64,000 nt of DNA from Zychaea mexicana (GCF_025766255.1 NW_026516767.1:100490-164489), one strand, 5' to 3'; counted from the stretch's first letter, positions 12,248 to 26,400 are shown. A program made the numbers and translations. Notes: generated by a model from the letters alone, not told the origin.

Positions 12248-15119
12248 ATGGATAATTTAAAAAGAAGACATATTGCACATCCTGAGGAGTTACTGAACAA
12301 TACCGCCGTAGATGAGCCCACCTATGAACGTATTTCATTACAAGACGATGAGGACGTGTACGCAGAAAAACTCAAGGCACAGCGTCAACGTGGCTATCGT
12401 CAAAAAGTATATAAGGGGACGAGAGCAAGAGGGAGAAATGCACGATTGACCCATTCAATGTTTATATAGTATGTTGCCTGGACAATACAAAACACACACG
12501 TCATTGTACCTACTGTTTTGACGCTATTGGCATTCTGGACGCGGTTCCGAGACATTGATCGCTCTCATAAGGTTGTTTGGGATGAAGCGCATTTTGGCAA
12601 GGTAAGAGTGCATAATAAAAAAGAAAACAACATCTCTTTATCATGGGAGGAACTCACAAAAGCTTCTCTGTGTGTAGTTTGGCTCCTATTATTTAAAACA
12701 CGAGTTTTATTTCGACGTCCATCCACCTCTTGGTAAAATGCTGGTGGCTCTTTCGGGATGGCTGGCCGGTTATGATGGATCATTTAGTTTTGAGTCTGGC
12801 AAGGAATATCCTGAAAATGTGAATTTTGCTGCTATGCGCATTTTCAATGCTTTTTGGGGCGCGCTCATCATTCCAATGGCATATGCTACGTCTCGGCAGC
12901 TGGGGATGTCAATGGCTGCGAGTACTTTGGCAGCAGCTATGGTGCTGTGTGGTAAGTTGTGTTAACTTGATTAAAGTCGTTTTCCCTTTTCCTAACAAAA
13001 ACATTTTGTGCAGATACGGCGTATCTTTGTATCAGTCGATTCATCCTGTTGGATTCAATGTTGCTTTTCTTCACCTGTGCTTCGCTATACTGTTTGGCTG
13101 GAATCCGTAAAGCGCGTCATAGGTAATATACATATCGTCTAAGGTTCTGTTGACGTGATGCAGAACTAACACAATGTTTACTTTTTTTTTCTCTTATTGC
13201 ATATGTTTATAGCCCGTTTTCAAAAGCATGGTGGTTTTGGCTTACCATGACAGGTGTGTCTTTGGGTTGTGTTTCCAGGTATGTTATCAAAATTTTTGCA
13301 AGAGAGAGAGAGAGAGAGCAAAGCGGTAAAAATGTTAACATCAACGCCTATTTGTGTCATGTACACCAAAGCGTGAAATGGGTGGGCTTATTTGCTGTTG
13401 CTCTTGTTGGCCTTTACACCATCGAAGAACTCTGGGACCTATTCGGCGACCTCAAGCTGCCCAAACTAGCCTACCTGGAACACTGGATTGCACGCGGTGT
13501 GGCATTGATTGCTATTCCAGCCATCATCTACATGGCCAGCTTTTTTGCTCACTTTACTGTATTGAACAAGAGCGGTCCCGGGGATGCTCAGATGAGCTCC
13601 TTGTTCCAAGCACAGCTTGAAGGAAACGAACTTGCCGAAAATCCAATCGGTAAAAAAGAAAGAGAGAGAGAGAGGCTCAAGCATGTACATAGAACTGATA
13701 ATAATACTTGCGATGATACAGAAATCGCGTTCGGCTCTTCCGTGACCCTCAAGAACAATGCCTTTGGTGGTGGTTTACTTCACTCGCATGTACAAAGGTA
13801 TCCTGAGGGTTCCATGCAACAACAAGTCACTTGCTACCACCACAAGGACGGCAACAATGACTGGATGTTCACCCAACCCGATCCAAACAACAAGCAAGCA
13901 GAAGACGATCAAGCAGCAGTGGAGTACATTGGTGACGGACAAGAGGTTCGACTCGTGCACAAAAACACCAAACGTAAACTGCACAGCCATGCTATTCCAG
14001 CCCCTGTCACTGTCGACCAATTCGAAGTAAGCGGCTATGGCGATGAAAGTGTGGTCGATATCAAGGACACTTGGCGGATCGAGATTGTCGACGACATTGC
14101 CGACAGCCACGCATCCAAAGACCGTGTTCGAGCCTTGTCTACTCGATTCCGTATCCGTCACGTCCATCTGAACTGTTTGCTTGCAGCGCACAATACGCTT
14201 TTGCCAGCGTGGGGATTCAAGCAAATTGAGGTGGTCTGTGATCGTGACGCAAAGGATGATGATCCTCACGCTTGGTGGAATGTGGAAGAGCATCAAAACG
14301 AAAAGTGTATGTTGTTATCAAAATCCTCCTCCCACGATAGCAAGACATTGGAAGCTATGTGTTCTCTAACGAGCAACAAAACATTACATTACGTTATGAT
14401 TAGTGCCTCCTGCGCCAAAGAGTGCACGTCGATCCAAGTTTTTCAATGACTTTGTTCATCTTAATGCGGCCATGTGGCGATCCAACAACGCACTGATCCC
14501 AGACCCGGATAAAGACGACAAGCTAGCATCGGCACCTTCTCAATGGCCACTCGTCTCTATTGGACTACGCATGTGTAGCTGGAGTGATGAAAACGTAAAA
14601 TACTTTTTACTTGGAAACCCTGTTGTCTGGTGGTCAAGCTTTGCTTCTCTTTGGGTATTCGGTGTTGCGGCTGGCGTCTACAACGTACAAATGCGACGTC
14701 AATACTGTGAACTATCTGCGAGTAAGTCATACTTTATGTATCTCGGATAGATTGATAATGATTGCTAAGTTTTGTATAAAAAAACAGATCAATGGGACAA
14801 ATTTGTTTCTGTGGGCAAGATGCTTTTCCTCGGATGGTTCTTGCACTATATCCCATTCTTCATCATGGGTCGCGTCACCTATCTCCACCACTACTTCCCT
14901 GCCTTATACTTTAGTATCCTAATGGTCCCGTTCTTGATGGATCATTTCACGCAACGGGCTACACCAAGACGGCGACAGATGGTGTTCACCATTGCGTTCA
15001 CTGCAGTGATTCTCACGTTTGTGTATTTCTCGCCTTTTGCTTTTGGCATGCGAGGACCAGCGTCAGAGTATAGTGGTCGTCAATGGTTCAAGGCTTGGAC
15101 CATCACAGAGGCTTTATAA
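12248..15119 (+). CDS. PMT2: Dolichyl-phosphate-mannose protein O-mannosyltransferase, PMT2-like
   Basis: ER membrane enzyme that moves mannose from dolichyl-phosphate mannose to Ser/Thr of secretory and wall proteins. Nine exons join in phase to 750 residues: 12248-12406, 12470-12601, 12678-12951, 13014-13122, 13213-13278, 13372-13649, 13722-14306, 14404-14721, 14788-15119. The catalytic first loop is clear: [20 protein letters not shown] carries the essential Asp-Glu, followed by FDVHPPLGKMLVALSGWLAG. The luminal MIR region includes GGGLLHSHVQRYPEG and QQQVTCYHHKD, closer to the PMT2 subfamily than to PMT1 or PMT4. The C-terminal helices include MLFLGWFLHYIPFFIMGRVTYLHHY. Introns 5 and 6 contain (GA)n tracts. 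The family is certain and the subfamily probable. Mucoralean fungi usually have several PMTs, so partners lie elsewhere. Confidence 0.95.
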
Positions 15120-15474
15120 GCCAAATAATTTATGGAAAGAGGGCACTCTGTAGCTTCATCTTTTCCTTTTTGTATATACAAACATTAGTGATTTAGCTAA
15201 TAAACAAATATCATATCTTCCGTCCGGTACTTTTGCTGCTGCACATAGCATAACCCTGTGCACTATCATTGGCAGTATCGTCATATGTACTACACAGTGA
15301 ATCATCCAATTACAACTTTGACGAGAACACGAAAACCCATGGTGGTAGCCAATAGTACTTGTCGCTGGAATTCCCCTTAAGCCACGCCTTTTTTTTTAAA
15401 CCAAGCGGGCTTTAGTATAAAGCAGTTTTGACATATCTCGAAACTTTTTTTTTCTTCCCTCCAATACATATAAA
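15120..15474. promoter_or_regulatory. Tandem spacer: PMT 3' end and FKBP promoter
   Basis: 355 bases. AATAAACAAAT at about 15199-15209 is a likely poly(A) signal for PMT. A T-rich tract (TTTTTTTTTCTTCCCTCC, about 15445-15462) precedes the FKBP start. Nothing else recognised. Confidence 0.45.
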
Positions 15475-16967
15475 ATGAGCGTTCAAGGATTCTGGGGTAA
15501 ATTAAAAAATTACTGAAGGAATCTAGAACTTATGCACTAATAATAATAATAAAAAAAACAGGTCTTCAAGTTGTTCCAAAAAAGACTTACACTCAAGTTG
15601 TCGCCGCACCTTTCCGTGTTTCCATGGTAAGAAATAATCGTATATTTTATGATCTGTCATAAAGAGGAATGGCTGACCCACTTTTTTTTTTTTTGGTTAT
15701 TTGATTCATGGATAGGCTTCATTGGGCGATGAAGTTACTGGAAAGGGTCGTACTTCTTTGTGCGTCAAAGTCGACAAGAAGGATTTCGTGTTGTGCTCGT
15801 TGTCACCCGAAAAGGTAAAGAGATTGACATCTCAAGTACGAGAGAGAGAGAGTGAAAAAGAGCTGATGCACACGCGATCGCATTCTTTGAAGATTCTAGC
15901 ATAAAAAGTCTAAACTATTTTTTAATAACGTTATTAGACCGAGCAACAGCCTTTGGATATCACTTTTGTTGAGGGCGAAGAAGTCACCTTTACCGTCAAG
16001 GGTAACAAGTAAGTGTAGTTAAAATTTCTATATGGCTTTTCAGAGGTAATTGCTTTTATATTCAAACTGACGATCTTTTCTTAGCACCATCCACCTTACT
16101 GGTAACTACGTCTTTGACGATGATGAGGATGAAGGTCAAGACCTCAATGCTGCCGGGTAAAGATTTTTTTTTATTCAAACATCTCTTTTGTGTGGAAAAA
16201 CAGAAATAGACGATTCTAATTTTATAATTTACAGCCTTGAAGCTCTTTTGAAGCAGCGTGGCATGTATGACGATGAAGCTGAGGTCTCAGGCGAGGATTC
16301 TGAGGATGATGAAGAAGAAGAAGAGGAGGAGGAGGAAGAAGAAGAGGAAGAGGAAGAGGAAGACGATGATGAAGAAGATGATGAAGAACCTCCAGCCCAA
16401 CCTTCCAAGAAGCGTCCTGCTGAAACCGAACAGGAAAAGCCTGCTGCCAAGAAGGCCAAGGCCGACGAAGCTCAAAAAAAGCAAGAACAGCAAAAGAAGC
16501 AGCAAGAGCAAAAGAAGCAGCAAGAGCAAAAGAAGGCTGCCGAAGCAAAGAAGGCTGCTGCTGCTGAAGCAAAGAAGGCTGCTGCTGAAACAAAGAAGGC
16601 TGCCGCTGAAACAAAGAAGACTGAATCCCAGGTCAAGAAGCTTCCCAACGGCATGGTGATTGAAGAAGTCAAGATTGGCGATGGTGAGGTTGCAAAGAGC
16701 GGCAAGAAGGTTGGCATGCGTTACATTGGCAAGTTGACCAGCGGCAAGGTGTTTGACAAGAACACTTCGGGTCGACCCTTCTTCTTCAACCTGGGCCGTG
16801 GTGAAGTCATCAAGGGCTGGGACATTGGTGTTGCTGGCATGAAGATTGGTGGTGAGCGTAAGTTGACGATTCCTGCACCTTTGGCCTATGGCAAGCGTGG
16901 CGCACCCCCAGATATTCCTCGTAACGCCACTCTGGTTTTCGATGTCAAGCTTGTTACTTTGAAATAA
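15475..16967 (+). CDS. FPR4: Nucleolar FKBP-type prolyl isomerase (Fpr3/Fpr4, FKBP39 type)
   Basis: Nuclear peptidyl-prolyl isomerase with histone-chaperone-like architecture. Six exons join in phase to 353 residues: 15475-15496, 15562-15626, 15716-15814, 15938-16008, 16085-16156, 16235-16967. Residues 1-95 form the nucleoplasmin-like N-domain ([30 protein letters not shown]). A long Glu/Asp tract (about 115-155) and a Lys/Ala/Gln-rich helical segment follow. The C-terminal 105 residues are a complete FKBP domain: [56 protein letters not shown] and [11 protein letters not shown], with the FK506-site residues in place. Yeast Fpr3/Fpr4 act in rDNA chromatin and on histone H3 prolines; the same role here is inferred. 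The first exon is only 22 bases long. The 3' end faces Rab6. Confidence 0.94.
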
Positions 16968-17434
16968 TCTTTCCAATTCCTGTAAAATGTACAACTACAC
17001 ACACACACACACATACACACATGTAATCCCATTTTTTCTTGTTTTTTATCTCATACACACACGCATCCAGAACCTCTCTTTTTTTGTTCTTTCTTTTATA
17101 TAAATATATATAAAACGTGCTAAGCATTGCCCTTTTTCTATTCTATCTGTCTGCAACGAAATCAAAAAATTAGAGAATCATTGACAACCCGTTTTCGCAT
17201 GCACAGTTGTTGTGGGCGGTGGTCGTAGTTATAGTGATGGGTGGTAGTGATGGTGATGGATGGGGGGTTATACTCTAAACGAAAAAAAAGCATCAAATGC
17301 TGGATTAAAAAATAGAAGAAAGAAATTGGAGAGGTGTGGTCAAATGGTATCGTTGAGGAATTTAGTAAATATGTGTAATGTGTATTCTTGGTTGTTAGTG
17401 GTCGGTAGTCCTTGCGTGCGGCAAAAGAAATACT
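16968..17434. other. Convergent spacer between FKBP and Rab6 with (CA)n
   Basis: 467 bases. It holds a (CA)n tract at about 16994-17022 and TATAAATATATATAAAA near 17097-17113. The ORF at 17260-17559 overlaps the Rab6 terminal exon in the opposite sense and is not believed. Confidence 0.45.
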
Positions 17435-18822
<1,388 letters not shown>

Positions 18823-19320
18823 TTTTTCTATTGATTTACAAAATGTCAACGTAAAGGAAAAAGAGAGAAAAAGAAAAGGGGTATGTGTGCGTTGTTAAAA
18901 GAAGAGAGGCAATTTTTCTTTTTTTACTAAAGAACCCTTTTTTTTCATAACCACCAAAGAGTCGATCGTGTAACCTACATCCCCCCCTCCCCCGTGCCAA
19001 AATTCATGACGAACTCCTGACTAAATGATGATGATGATGGTGACGATGACGGCTATGTGGATTAATTTCTGTGGCCCGTACTGAATCCAACTCTTTGACG
19101 AGGTAAATTAAAAGGGGGTACCGGTCACTTTCACTCTCATCTATTACATGCACGCATAAGCACAAATGGCAATGTATATCAACATAATAAAGAAGCAAGC
19201 ATGGTGTTTTTTTTAAACAAATAGTTTCTTGTTATTTTTTTGGTGTGTGGTTTGGAAGAAAAAGATGGATCATGATCGCTTTCCCATTCATTCAAGAATA
19301 GTAAAAACACACAACATAAC
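18823..19320. other. Spacer: Rab6 promoter and RPL27 3' end
   Basis: 498 bases between the Rab6 start and the RPL27 stop, both on the minus strand. It includes a C-run (CCCCCCTCCCCC, about 18981-18993) and an ATGATGATGATGG repeat near 19025-19037. The ORFs here (His-rich) reflect those repeats. No RNA gene recognised. Confidence 0.4.
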
Positions 19321-20270
19321 TTAGAATCTAAGCTTGCTGAAGAACCACTTGTTCTTGCCGGTCTGATATCTCTCCTCGAAAAGCTTCTTGATGACCTGTT
19401 CATTCACAATAGAACCATTGATGAGTATTCTTATATCCCTTCTGCAGATACTACAATCGTCGGATGATCATCAAAGACCCCTCCCCCTTTATTTTTTTTT
19501 ACCTTCTTGGACTCTGATCGCTGGGTGGCGTCCTTGAAAGTCTCAGCAGAGACAGTACCCTTAATCTGCTCCAAGTCAAGAGCATAACTATGTCACAGTA
19601 ATGTTAATAAAAACCATATCCCAGATCTCCCCCTTCTTTTCTTTTTCTTTAATATTTCTTCGCTTTAGAACTGATTCATTACCGAGTGGGCATCATGTGG
19701 TTGTAGTTGACAATCTTAACGAAAGGCTTGACCTTGGAGCGCTTGGCGAGCTTCTTCTTGCCCATGGCCTTGGTAACCTTCAAGGGGTAGCTTTCGATAC
19801 CAGCGACGACAGCGTAGCCGTAGGGTCTGTCCTTGGTACCCTCATCGTGGTCTAAACAATTTAAATTTCGATTCCGTCAGTTTTATATTATTTGGGCGCG
19901 TATATATATTTTTTTCAAAATGAAAAAAAATCTCGGGAAAAGGGGAACGAAAATGCTTTTCGAAAGTTGACGATACATACTGCGAACGACGACAGCCTTC
20001 TTGCCAGCATAGCGACCCTGCAAAATGACAACGACCTAGACAGAATCGAGGGAACAAAAATTGGAAAAAAATCAGTTTCAATGCCGATTCAAATTGGGGC
20101 CAATGAGCCATCTCGGGTATAAGGTCGATTTGGGTTCTCGTTGATCGAATCGTTCGTGTTTTCAATCCATCCATAATCGTCCTCTACGCATCCATCCCCG
20201 TAATAGATAGTGTGTCGTGCATCGATACTGTATATGTACGTACCTTACCAGCCTTGATGAATTTTACCAT
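19321..20270 (-). CDS. RPL27: 60S ribosomal protein L27 (eL27)
   Basis: Cytosolic large-subunit protein of 136 residues, exactly the family length. Five exons join in phase: 20244-20270, 19981-20035, 19851-19683 (read downward), 19503-19587 and 19321-19395. Landmarks are [27 protein letters not shown] (KOW motif), [38 protein letters not shown] and the end [16 protein letters not shown]. The first coding exon is only 27 bases, followed by a 208-base intron that may carry regulatory or snoRNA content, though no C/D or H/ACA boxes were convincing. Its start is 214 bases from the divergent zinc-finger gene, so the two share a promoter region. Confidence 0.97.
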
Positions 20271-20484
20271 GGTGTCAGAAAGTAAAAAAGAGAAAGTCCA
20301 CTATTTCCAAGCCCACAGCTTCGAATACCCAGCCAGAGCCTCCCCCCTCCCAAACCCTCCTACCTCAGCCCGAATCCAATCAAATTTGGTACCCCGCTCC
20401 TCTACCCAGAATGCTTTTCCACTCACTTGAATCCACCTTTATAAACCCCCCCCCCTCTCTCGTGTTAATGCACACAACACGAGC
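20271..20484. promoter_or_regulatory. Short divergent promoter of RPL27 and the UBZ-like gene
   Basis: 214 bases. It contains the C-rich block AACCCCCCCCCCTCTC (about 20444-20459) and CCTCCCCCCTCCC (about 20339-20351). A bidirectional promoter shared with a ribosomal protein gene is inferred from spacing alone. Confidence 0.45.
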
Positions 20485-21615
20485 ATGCAGACCGAAGGTC
20501 CGTTGGGTGATGCCGAATGTCCAATCTGTCAGACCAGTCTGAGTCATCTCCGTTCGAGCTTTCAACGACAACAACATGTCGAACAATGTCTTTCGGGTGG
20601 TGCATCAACCGACCTCGCAGTGGCGACAGCAACACAAAATACCATCCACGAGAACAGCAATGTAACGGGTGGTGGTGATGGCGACTTTGACTATTGCATT
20701 TTCTGCGGCAAATGCATTACACATTTGCAAGGCATTCGTAAAGATGTGCATTTCAGTAAATGTCTTGACACGTTAGCTTTCGAAGAACGCGCTGAATCCA
20801 ACGCGTCATTTGCTGGCCAGTCAATACCTGTGCTTGACAATCTCGATATTTGTCCTTGTTGCCACGAATTCGCGCCTATGCGCGACAAATCGCTTCGTCA
20901 CAAAATCACACACATGAAACAATGTATCAAGCGACGCGGCATGTCCATGCAAAGCCTATTGCAAAAGCTCCAATGGATTCAGTGGGATTATATGCCTGAA
21001 AGGCGCAATAATAACAAACCACCGCCGCCGCCGCCGCCTACTGCTAGACGAATGCCACAAACGGTGATTCAGGCAACTCGTTCTGCTGCCGATTTTCGTG
21101 GATCAAGTAGTCATGGCATCAACAACAGTAGCTACATGGATAATGATGATGATGACGATGATTTTGTCGACTCTGTGATTGTTCATCGAAAAACCATCCA
21201 AGAACAACAATCGAAACGTGCGCGCCGTAATGACAACAGCGAGCAAGATGCGATGGATGAAGAGTTGCAGCTTGCATTGACACTCAGTCGAACCGAGGCG
21301 CAGCAGAACAAACGTAAAAAGATCAATCACGATGCAACGGATATTATCACCATTGACGAATCTAGGCGATTAGCGTCCTTACAACTTGAGCAAATGTTGG
21401 CAAGAAAGAGGATCGTACGTTGCTCAGATACAAAACAAACATTGCCATCGTCCCGTGTTAAAGCAACACACCGGATCGATGATGACCCTGCACTTTCGTT
21501 ATGGAAACTCGCATCGCTAGACGGTAATCATCAATATGACGACCCTACGTTCATATCGCATTTTCTACGCATGCTCAAACAAGGAGAAGGGTCATCATCA
21601 TCATCATCTTATTAA
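20485..21615 (+). CDS. Ubiquitin-binding protein with three C2HC-type fingers and a UIM
   Basis: Single-exon gene of 376 residues. Three UBZ-like fingers occupy the first half: CPIC-x15-H-x3-C (residues 12-35), YCIFCGKC...HFSKC (about 71-95) and ICPCCHEF...HMKQC (about 126-151). A proline run precedes a disordered acidic stretch (DNDDDDDDFVD). A ubiquitin-interacting motif follows near residue 255 (MDEELQLALTLSRTEAQQ), then a helical C-terminus (DPTFISHFLRMLKQ). UBZ fingers plus a UIM suggest recruitment to ubiquitylated DNA-repair or signalling sites. The third finger and the following helix recall SLX4-type repair scaffolds, but the SLX1-binding end is not recognisable, so no symbol is given. 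Composition is normal for the neighbourhood. The start is the first ATG after the shared promoter. Confidence 0.8.
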   Translation: MQTEGPLGDAECPICQTSLSHLRSSFQRQQHVEQCLSGGASTDLAVATATQNTIHENSNVTGGGDGDFDYCIFCGKCITHLQGIRKDVHFSKCLDTLAFEERAESNASFAGQSIPVLDNLDICPCCHEFAPMRDKSLRHKITHMKQCIKRRGMSMQSLLQKLQWIQWDYMPERRNNNKPPPPPPPTARRMPQTVIQATRSAADFRGSSSHGINNSSYMDNDDDDDDFVDSVIVHRKTIQEQQSKRARRNDNSEQDAMDEELQLALTLSRTEAQQNKRKKINHDATDIITIDESRRLASLQLEQMLARKRIVRCSDTKQTLPSSRVKATHRIDDDPALSLWKLASLDGNHQYDDPTFISHFLRMLKQGEGSSSSSSY

Positions 21616-22060
21616 TTGTAATTCGTAAAACATCAAACTGCATTCTCATAATGGCATCAGACATCTTGTACATATAACAATTGCATCTTATTATTACAAT
21701 GAAAATATATACCATCCTTCTATTTATTTATTTATTTATTTATTTATTTATTAATATGCGCAATTGTGGAAGAACAATGAAAAGTATAAAAGGCGGTCTT
21801 TTGTTGTGTGTATACAGAGTAAGAGGAAGAGACAAGTTAATGTGACAAATCTTGGATTGGTTGGTTTATATAAGATGAGGAGGAAGAGAGCTGGTAGGTA
21901 GGTAGGTAGACAGGAATCGCAAAGGGAAAGAGGTGAATATGCACGATGTTGTTCTTTGTGTCGTATAAACAAAAGAAAAAAGTAAATGTTTGCAATATAT
22001 ATAATATAATATAATAAAAAAACACACAAAGAAAGAAAGCAAGGACTTTTTTTTCTTTTT
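21616..22060. repeat. Convergent spacer with a (TTTA)n microsatellite
   Basis: 445 bases between two convergent genes. A TATTTATTTA tetranucleotide tract covers about 21721-21752, and (TAGG)n-like GGTAGGTAGGTAG follows near 21895-21908. AT-rich poly(A)-type sequence serves both genes. Confidence 0.6.
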
Positions 22061-23411
22061 TTAGAACGGCTGCTGCTGATCAAACTGTTGATGGTATTGA
22101 GGGCCATATTGACCCTGGGATGGTGGACGCGCAAAAGGTGGCGGCGTGTACTGCTGAAGCGGCGTCATGCTATTGCGATGCTGGTTATTCTCCAACTCAT
22201 CCTCGGCCATCAATTCCTTGACCTCCCAAACGTTTTGCTTGGACCCCACCGAGAACTCCAAATCCTCCTTGGTGATCGAGTCCCAATACTTGTAGACCAT
22301 CATGACGGCCAACAGGGTGCACACGGTGTTGAAGAACGTGCCGTCAATGTAATGCTTGACATTGTCGCAGATCACGACAGAGAAAATGTACATCAAGACC
22401 TGGCCAAAGATGAAGAAGCAAAAGCCAAACAGAATATCACCCAACGGCCAGCGATCGTCCAAGGATTTCAGCACCAACACGATCTGGGATATGACGTAGG
22501 TGATCAAAAAGATGCCGTTGATGATAATGTAAAAGGCCCAAAGGGCGCCTGGACTGCGTCGCGAAAAGGAGCCGAGTTCGACAAAGGTGCCGATTGCAAT
22601 GAAACCGGTGAGGAGGAATATGATGAGCGAACTGATACGGATTGACTAAGAGACGTTGTTTTGTTAGCTTTATACTTTGTAATTGAAGACTTGAAAAGAT
22701 GCAAAAATTAGTTACCCAGACAGATAATGGTGTACCGTCTTCGGCAAACTGGAATCCGACAAAACCGTTGCACATGAGGCACCAGAAGCAAGCAGTGACG
22801 AGACCAAGTTGTACAGCAGTAAACCACTAGTATTGATTGAAAACGATTTGATTGATTTAGCAACAACAATCTGCTGCTTTTTTAACATGGGTTTCCTCTC
22901 TTGATTTGTACCTGATATACGGGTGATGATTGTGGAATAATGCCAGTGATAAGAATCATTTCAAGAATCAGGGTCAGAAGGTACATGTAGAAGAAAGTAA
23001 CGATTTCCTTTCGACCTATTTATTTACAAAACATGAGTATTTTCTCTTCAGTATGCTCTTTTTTACCACTAAAATAAGAAAAAAAGATACTTTACCAACA
23101 GCAGTGTATTTCGATCGAATGTGGTAAGTCATGAAGCCCACCATAACGATGGCAACAACATCGATAATTAACGTTGCTATAGTTATTCTTTTTGAGTCAG
23201 CGATCGATAAAAAAAGATTCCATTTGTATTGTGTGTCTTTTTCTTTTTTACCTGGTTGAAAAATCAGGTTGCCGGCAAGTTCTACATTGCGAGAGTAGCA
23301 AACGGGAACAATGCCCTCATCTTTGCCAATAACTGGACAGAGCGTCAGTGGGACTGTCCGACAAATGCCGTCAAAGCTGAAAGCGCCGAATTCAAAAGTG
23401 ATCTCGACCAT
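22061..23411 (-). CDS. CHS7: Chitin synthase export chaperone
   Basis: ER seven-span chaperone needed for chitin synthase (yeast Chs3) to leave the ER. Five exons join in phase to 346 residues: 23252-23411, 23096-23176, 22912-23015, 22716-22826, 22061-22645. Chs7 landmarks: FDGICRTVPLTLCPVIG near the N-terminus, VPVCYSRNVELAGNLIFQP, TLIIDVVAIVMVGFMTYHIRSKY, WFTAVQLGLVTACFWCLM, GALWAFYIIINGIFLITYV, and the signature VICDNVKHYIDGTFF followed by MVYKYWDSITKEDLEFSVG. The C-terminal 60 residues are Pro/Gln-rich and cytosolic. Mucorales have many chitin synthases, so this is a natural partner. The start MVEITFEFGAF agrees with the family, and no upstream ATG competes. Confidence 0.96.
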
Positions 23412-26400
23412 GTGATTAGGCGGGCGGAGGTTACCGTTGTTGTTGTTGTTGTTGTAAAGATTGGTTGATGGAGTTTCTCCTTGATATCAATGTATCTACA
23501 CACAATCTCTCCCGCACGCGATTGCTTTGAAGAACAAAGAAGAAAAAAGTGTAAAAGGTACGGAAACGAGAGAAAGAAAAGAGAAGCTGGAGAGCCCGGT
23601 TGGTTGGTTTGTGTATCTAACCTCTATTTTCTCTTCCATCACTTCTATTTTTGGACCCAACTCCATCGAACGGTCGGGCGCGCGGAGGAGGTGGATTCCG
23701 CCCAGCCTTACTTTTTTTTTTTTGGGAAACCCTCAGCCAAATCAAAACGTAATTTAGACCCATTTCCTTTTTGGTTCTACATGTAGCCCACTCTACTTTC
23801 TACATAAACAAACACCGTCACACAAGGATCTGTCGATGAACAACTTGAAAAGTTAGATTATATCAAGTAGTAATGATGTCTAGATAAGGACAGTGCAATT
23901 GCGGTTGTGACCAGTAAATCCTAGTTCTTCTGGTATAAAATGGTATTTAGGTGACAGCAAAAAAAAATAAAAGAAGTGTACACATTCCCAACACTCCACC
24001 AAGAAATATGTGTTCGTGTAACAAGAGTGCCTCGTTACATACATCCCTTTCTTCTTTCATCCCAATATATGCTCCCAATCCTTAACGTGTATCTCACTGA
24101 CGAACAACAGGGAAACCATGTTTTTCTTTTGTTGTCCCAATTGCATTGTTTTCCTTTTGAGGACATGTACGAAAACATTGATTAAGTGCCAGTTCTATAC
24201 AGCCATCTATGTACACTATATGTAAACAATAACGAACCGCGATATCGCCTGCAGGTTCTTGCAGTAATTTGTAGCAACAGCGACATACTAGCAACTCAGA
24301 TATTTAAGCCTATGCATATGTGCTGATGAGGTAGTTCTATTGTATAAAAAGCAGTTGTGATATCGCTTAACAACGTAGAAAACTTGTACTTGGACGGATG
24401 CCTTTCATTGCTTCTATATACACAAGTAGCGAAATAATCTCAATGTCATAAAAGATGACAGGTTGTAAATATACATACTATTGAGCAGAAATCACAGCAC
24501 TGTTACATACCTATATCCTGATGATGTTGTATGAGAAATACGAAAGAAAACATCCCATTAGTGTATGTATAATGTATATCGCCAGCTATCACGCGCGTAT
24601 TTCATGTTCATTTAGTTTATAGTTTTAACTGTGTGTCTATTGCGAGCTACGTTTAAGGCTTTTTGAAAATCTTTTATTTTTGACCTTGCGAAACCAATGG
24701 GATGCTTCGTCACACTGCATGTTGTTTACTCGGACTCGGTAGGGATGGGTTTTTAGATCGCTGCCCCCATCGTGAGAAAAGGCTAGAAGGAGGGAACGGT
24801 TGTAGCGCACAACGAGAAAGTTTCTAACTGTCATAGAGCGAAATGACATGTTTTATTTTTTTTTATCATATAATTTGACTTGTATTCCACTCCTGAGCAA
24901 CGACCTGCAGATTAAGTAAAGTATGATAGGTCCGTGTTGTGTAATTGCTACAGATACATACATATACTAACTGACGAGTGACTTTTTTCAATGGGGTGAT
25001 ATACATGATGTACGACCAAAAACAAAAGCAAAATTTTGATTCTTAGTATACTACTTGGCATTACTAAATTATGTAATCCCACCCTTGCAAATGAACCATT
25101 TTGGTGAGATTATGTTGGTAGAGGGATGGATGTTTGGGATTTGTATTTTGTTGATTTTATAAGCCAGCATAAATTTGATTAATACGATGACTTCAAGTTC
25201 ATTACGTAACAAGACAATTGGATCGTTCAATGAAGCGGGTATTATGTGGTTCACGACCAGGTGCGATAATGGATCCCATATCATGCATGTGCTCAATGCT
25301 CGATAATACTGGCTATCTCTTACAATCCAAAAAGCAGTTCGACGATGATTGTGTAAGCCATAGTTTGTACCCAAAAAGTGGTAGAAACTTTGGATGAATG
25401 AGTGCGATGCTTTCTGCTTTTAAACAATGTGCAAGTATGTGCAGAGGCATCATAAAACCAAATGTACACCAGGGACACACACGTCTCTAAATCAAAAAGT
25501 TTAAAAAGCGTGACGAAAGACAGTAGAAACTCTTGAACCTTCTTATGACTTACCTGCCACAGCAAAGACCAAAGTGATGACGATCATCATCACCAAAGCT
25601 TTCTGCTACTGATACTTGTCGCACATCGTCCCAAATATCGTTCGGATAGTTATATACGGTTAGAATCAAGATTTATAGTTCTTAATTGACTTTAAAAGGT
25701 ATATACATGTTGGGTGATAATACTCCCTATTTAGGGTCAATGTAGCGGTTGCATTCAAATGTGAGTGCATAAATAAATCCGCTTTTGTTTATAATACGCC
25801 AAGTAATGCTTTACAACTCGGTAAGAAGCGTGTGGAGCAGGAAATTTCACAGTTTGAAAGCGCATTTGTTGTCTTTCTGTATGGAAGAAACAATTTTCCA
25901 GTCTTTCGTCGTAATTTGTTACTTTGAGAAATGGATGCGTCGATCTCGTCGTGAAGGTCTCTTTTGTGAATATTGATAGCGGCAAAATAATAACCATGCT
26001 CCTCCAGGGAAGCGAGGCTGTTACTGTGAGTCTGTTTTGCCAGTTTGCAAGATCCGCTATATATTGGTGCACAGTATGACGCTTATCAATATAATTGATA
26101 TATCCGCTCTTCATCATATTAGCATGTATCAGACTATAATGCCTACATACAGTACTGGTTACAAATAATGAATGTACTCATGATAGCAAGAATATCATCA
26201 TCTTCCAGCCCGTATATAGAGTCTCCTTGAATTTGTACTTTTCCTTTTTACAAAGCATGCCATGCTTGTGAATAAACTTTTCCATTTGCTTTTGCTTGTT
26301 GTTATAAGAGAGTATAACTAATCCATGACGTCGAAAAAAAGCTGGAAGGTAATTATGACCCCACTTTTATAGCACTACGACACAAAAGTGATCAATCGAC

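Noticed and set aside
16222..16994. Minus-strand poly-Ser/Leu ORFs opposite the FKBP gene
   Set aside because: They are shadows of the Glu/Lys-rich coding repeats of the real gene.
22088..22645. 185-codon plus-strand ORF over the last CHS7 exon
   Set aside because: It is antisense to a strongly conserved coding exon and has no domain of its own.
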